This document shows positions 9,701 to 11,031 of a stretch of 11,031 nt of DNA, piece by piece. The translations under genes were made by a program, and so were the position numbers. The notes below the pieces were generated by a model, which ran no database searches, had not been told where the DNA came from, and saw only the letters and a list, made by a program, of their open reading frames with translations. Each line of letters starts with the position of its first letter. Within the stretch, counting starts at the first letter, position 1. Origin of the DNA: Fragilaria radians (Eukaryota; Bacillariophyta; Fragilariophyceae; Fragilariales; Fragilariaceae); NCBI GenBank assembly GCA_900642245.1, contig CAAAJI010001215.1:2667-13697 (forward strand). Direction: 5' to 3'.

Positions 9701-10841
9701 AGAAGACGGAGTCACCTTGGATTTGTCTATTGCTGATGTGTCAGGCTTAACAAACCCGACTTGCTTAAGAGGGAAAGTGGATTTTGAGTTTCAGGAAACT
9801 TCGAGTTTATTTTCAAAAGATTTGTCAAGTCATGGACCAGCTTCATCGGAAGCATCTTCAAGCTATACATCAGAAGCAGCTACACCCTTAATTAAGCTCA
9901 CTATGAGGACTAACTTTGCAAACTCTTCCGATGATTTTTGGTTATTTTCCGATCAAGAGTCTCTTGAAAATAACGCAACTTGGGTACCTATTGATAAAAG
10001 TATGGATGTTATCTTTAAGGTCGGAGAGGAAACGGACGAGTCTAACGATCCAACACAGGATTTGCGTGACATTAAAAATCGCTTCGCTGAAAGACAAGCA
10101 AGAAAAGGCATTACCACAGATCATAACAGAAAAGAAGCTGATTTAAATATGATGGAAGAGGCAAATCGATGGGATCCGTTTTCATCGTTTATGGCTGATG
10201 GCAATGCAAGACATTGCGTCGCTTTCAACGACAATCAATTTGAAGGTGTAAACAGTTTTACTCGACAATCCGCTGCGAAGTTCGAATTTAGCCATCGACT
10301 CAATAACGAAGTGGATCCACAGAGAAATAAAATTATGTATAAGGAGTCTCTCTCAAAGCATCAACCGAGTTCTATGCACGGCGTAATGCAAGAAAGCATT
10401 GATTTTGCCCCAATCGAAGAATATCATCGTGTCACTCCTCAGAATAGGAGCGCTCAGCGTCGTGACAATCAGGATGGCTTAGCGGCACAATCTTCAGTCA
10501 TGGAAAAATGTATGATGAGCGAAATGTCAACACTAGCATTGCCTGTTGGTCTCATGCCTCAAAAACCTCGTTCGATGATTGAAACAAAATCGTGTTCACA
10601 TGCTGCTGTACTAATGAGTAAGCTCATGTCCTTGCGGGAGGCCAGAATTCGGAGGAATAGTTCAATTACCGCTCAAACGATAAGTCGAACAGCTGCCACT
10701 TCTCCAGTAAAGAATACTCATAGCTTTATGAATACTACTCAATCTTCCACTAAATTGAGGTTCAGACAAAACGACGAATACTCGGCTTCTACATTATCCC
10801 TTGGCAGTCGTAAATTTGCCGATTGCCTCGAAGTTGACTAA
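6717..10841 (+). CDS. large Ser-rich, mostly disordered protein of unknown function (1374 aa)
   Basis: This is a single uninterrupted frame from ATG (6717) to TAA (10839-10841). An in-frame TAA at 6705-6707 lies 12 bp upstream, so this ATG is the most 5' start possible in the exon. I recognise no family or catalytic domain. The protein is strongly enriched in Ser, Asn, Glu, Lys and Arg, with no signal peptide or membrane segment, pointing to a soluble, largely disordered scaffold or regulatory protein. The N-terminus has Ser/Thr-rich low complexity (28-67, including SSPTSPS, possible proline-directed phosphosites). Acidic islands lie near 272-279, 298-312 and 991-1011. Short amphipathic Leu/Arg segments occur near 484-502, 722-730, 833-846 and 1116-1130. 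Trp-containing islands lie near 280-286, 332-350, 1074-1096 and 1151-1160 (RWDPF). Near 1298-1314 is a basic helix-like segment with MSKLMSLREARIRR, followed by a basic Ser/Thr-rich tail. A strong donor-like CAG/GTAAG at 7065-7072 does not interrupt the frame. The gene is convergent with the IPMDH-like gene 41 bp downstream. Confidence 0.88.
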   Translation: MTTGENLHTHLSSRFSDVESLGKRDPNLSLSATASLSSSSRTSTPLRNVTKAAWQARSSPTSPSTADVSKVRLYRKKSADNAGNNRRSLQIPDTDWQYTFVSTIHGSRKRFDDASQQVRSIQHPYLNNSSLIEKEISSRRLEQKSSPESNFFKPHKIESSTSNSIPQKQENSYNLLMMSRSFDFRDQEQLSDIAGAPTEITSNRDRTRDHLWISKMSRSIPRRNDISINNNSITQSRYFRKEHEEIGDYPRDANALVSMQPHSSKSAEGFCDGDEESSNDVWESSFHSKSLTSSIGVEVGEDEFDHVELEYDREPKVTQVRNRENSPFEKETWNWHKNHPYPVPVASISVKSETRQSKISCRYDEKFSRNFQSDEIDPNQTQRLHANEGDERKCKYHILPSEIHEKKLENLEFVRVGIGSTTESNELSKSDFVSGGLKGESITNVESTTKSDDHKDADAPQKSRSGEVSHACDAKLGKSHAVSLVRKQIQLFSRLERLQGMKVSDNENNVFDCNLAMKSNLENLRLYKKRESKIAEPSGKGSLEPGGRNTVCSDSQGNSTLIPESSFLPIRTSVYNENQHSFHPMISSPPITLDACKPESNLFYTSNVDGENIHEKGCRAKLGNENNFETSSPSLELIRHSKWKEVTEISPEGRLDSCGTRSSYQNAPGRNDSVTHSVDFSGLEGISVKDTSARKNSRELNSSGRAVEEGKGFPALFATSTVSRLRSLFETNELMENGLDLNEKAFSTYRQPIGDLCVTNDDDNPSLQQDRNDIISSLACFSLEDEVAISQEISRNIVSADSGKTPKIFSETLQSNANHNLSEAEKSFTAEGKIAERIRSLKLEEVNQLNQHLPEMSQIKAFQLCNDTNPKQEIEPSFIQYMKSLGVQKPSDIESVPMNAKSNNILKAVPAITGFNVECLELSNKSRVLVSAMKEHIDSVQKARSDILLGADYDIQTFDKEALDREFASCPRLTLSDSPIKSNAIQNDCAENDELEDGVTLDLSIADVSGLTNPTCLRGKVDFEFQETSSLFSKDLSSHGPASSEASSSYTSEAATPLIKLTMRTNFANSSDDFWLFSDQESLENNATWVPIDKSMDVIFKVGEETDESNDPTQDLRDIKNRFAERQARKGITTDHNRKEADLNMMEEANRWDPFSSFMADGNARHCVAFNDNQFEGVNSFTRQSAAKFEFSHRLNNEVDPQRNKIMYKESLSKHQPSSMHGVMQESIDFAPIEEYHRVTPQNRSAQRRDNQDGLAAQSSVMEKCMMSEMSTLALPVGLMPQKPRSMIETKSCSHAAVLMSKLMSLREARIRRNSSITAQTISRTAATSPVKNTHSFMNTTQSSTKLRFRQNDEYSASTLSLGSRKFADCLEVD

Positions 10842-10882
10842 TTAAAGCTAAAATAGAGAACGAATATCGCAGTCTTTATAAA
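10842..10882. other. 41-bp convergent intergenic spacer with overlapping 3' ends
   Basis: Only 41 bp separate the two stop codons of the facing genes (TAA at 10839-10841 on plus, TAG at 10883-10885 on minus). The spacer contains a TTTATAAA palindrome at 10875-10882, next to the minus-strand stop, but no canonical AATAAA on either strand. Any 3' UTR of ordinary length must run into the neighbouring coding sequence, so the two mRNAs should be complementary at their ends. Confidence 0.6.
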
Positions 10883-11031
10883 CTATACGGTAACCGCTGC
10901 AGGAATTTCGATCGTTGACACGATTTGAGCAACTATCTGGCCCATTTCATTGCAACCGACAAGTTTGCATCCATCGTTTTCCTGCTTTATGTCAGCTGTT
11001 CTTACATTAGAGTCAAGTGCTGCTTCTACTG
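10883..11031 (-). CDS. 3-isopropylmalate dehydrogenase, C-terminal fragment (gene continues beyond the window)
   Basis: On the minus strand, the frame from 11029 down to TAG at 10883-10885 encodes the last 48 residues of a protein whose 5' part lies beyond the right edge. It includes LDSNVRTADI, then KLVGCNEMGQIV, and ends IPAAVTV. The RT-x-DI, K-LVG-x-x-EMG pattern near the C-terminus followed by a short helix is characteristic of 3-isopropylmalate dehydrogenase. The LVGC-EMG and PAAV ending is closest, from memory, to plastid/plant-type enzymes. The family oxidatively decarboxylates 3-isopropylmalate with NAD to 4-methyl-2-oxopentanoate, the third committed step of leucine synthesis, usually in the plastid of algae and plants. 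Catalytic Arg/Tyr/Lys/Asp residues lie upstream and are not visible. A related beta-decarboxylating dehydrogenase (isocitrate type) is the main alternative. The other two minus-strand frames are closed by stops here, which supports this one. Confidence 0.8.
   Translation of the reverse strand, partial: VEAALDSNVRTADIKQENDGCKLVGCNEMGQIVAQIVSTIEIPAAVTV

Overview
The window is eukaryotic nuclear DNA. It has a long AT-rich, apparently gene-free stretch (1 to about 6420), one very long uninterrupted plus-strand gene (6717-10841), and the 3' end of a minus-strand gene running off the right edge (10883-11031). The source looks like a microbial eukaryote with a plastid, most plausibly a diatom or other photosynthetic stramenopile. 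The reasons are a 4.1 kb ORF with no intron, tail-to-tail genes only 41 bp apart, a C-terminus on the right-hand gene resembling plastid/plant-type 3-isopropylmalate dehydrogenase, and a Ser-rich disordered lineage-specific protein. This placement is an inference of moderate confidence, because no organism-specific marker is present.

Left region (1-6420): about 6.4 kb, roughly 35% GC where I counted, with no reading frame I recognise and no tRNA, rRNA or snRNA that I could find. It holds a splice-acceptor-like tract before an anonymous 92-codon frame at the far left, a TGACGTCA palindrome beside a short (AG)7 microsatellite, a 31% GC block (4081-4800), a stop-poor stretch (5001-5330), and a few small inverted repeats. 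Most of these are near chance expectation and are scored low.

Promoter and leader (about 6421-6716): TATAAAA at 6426-6432 lies about 30 bp upstream of a perfect initiator-type TCATTTT at 6454-6460. It sits among several GTGCAC or half-GTGC elements. The implied leader of about 260 nt carries five upstream ATGs. The last uORF (6679-6720) ends with a TGA overlapping the main ATG in the form ATGA.

Main gene (6717-10841): a 1374-residue, Ser-rich, mostly disordered, soluble protein of unknown function. It has scattered short amphipathic Leu/Arg segments, some Trp-containing acidic islands, and a basic C-terminal segment. I recognise no catalytic domain.

Right edge: the last 48 codons of a minus-strand gene very probably encoding 3-isopropylmalate dehydrogenase (leucine biosynthesis). 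It is convergent with the main gene, so the two 3' UTRs probably overlap. Nothing in the sequence links the two genes functionally.
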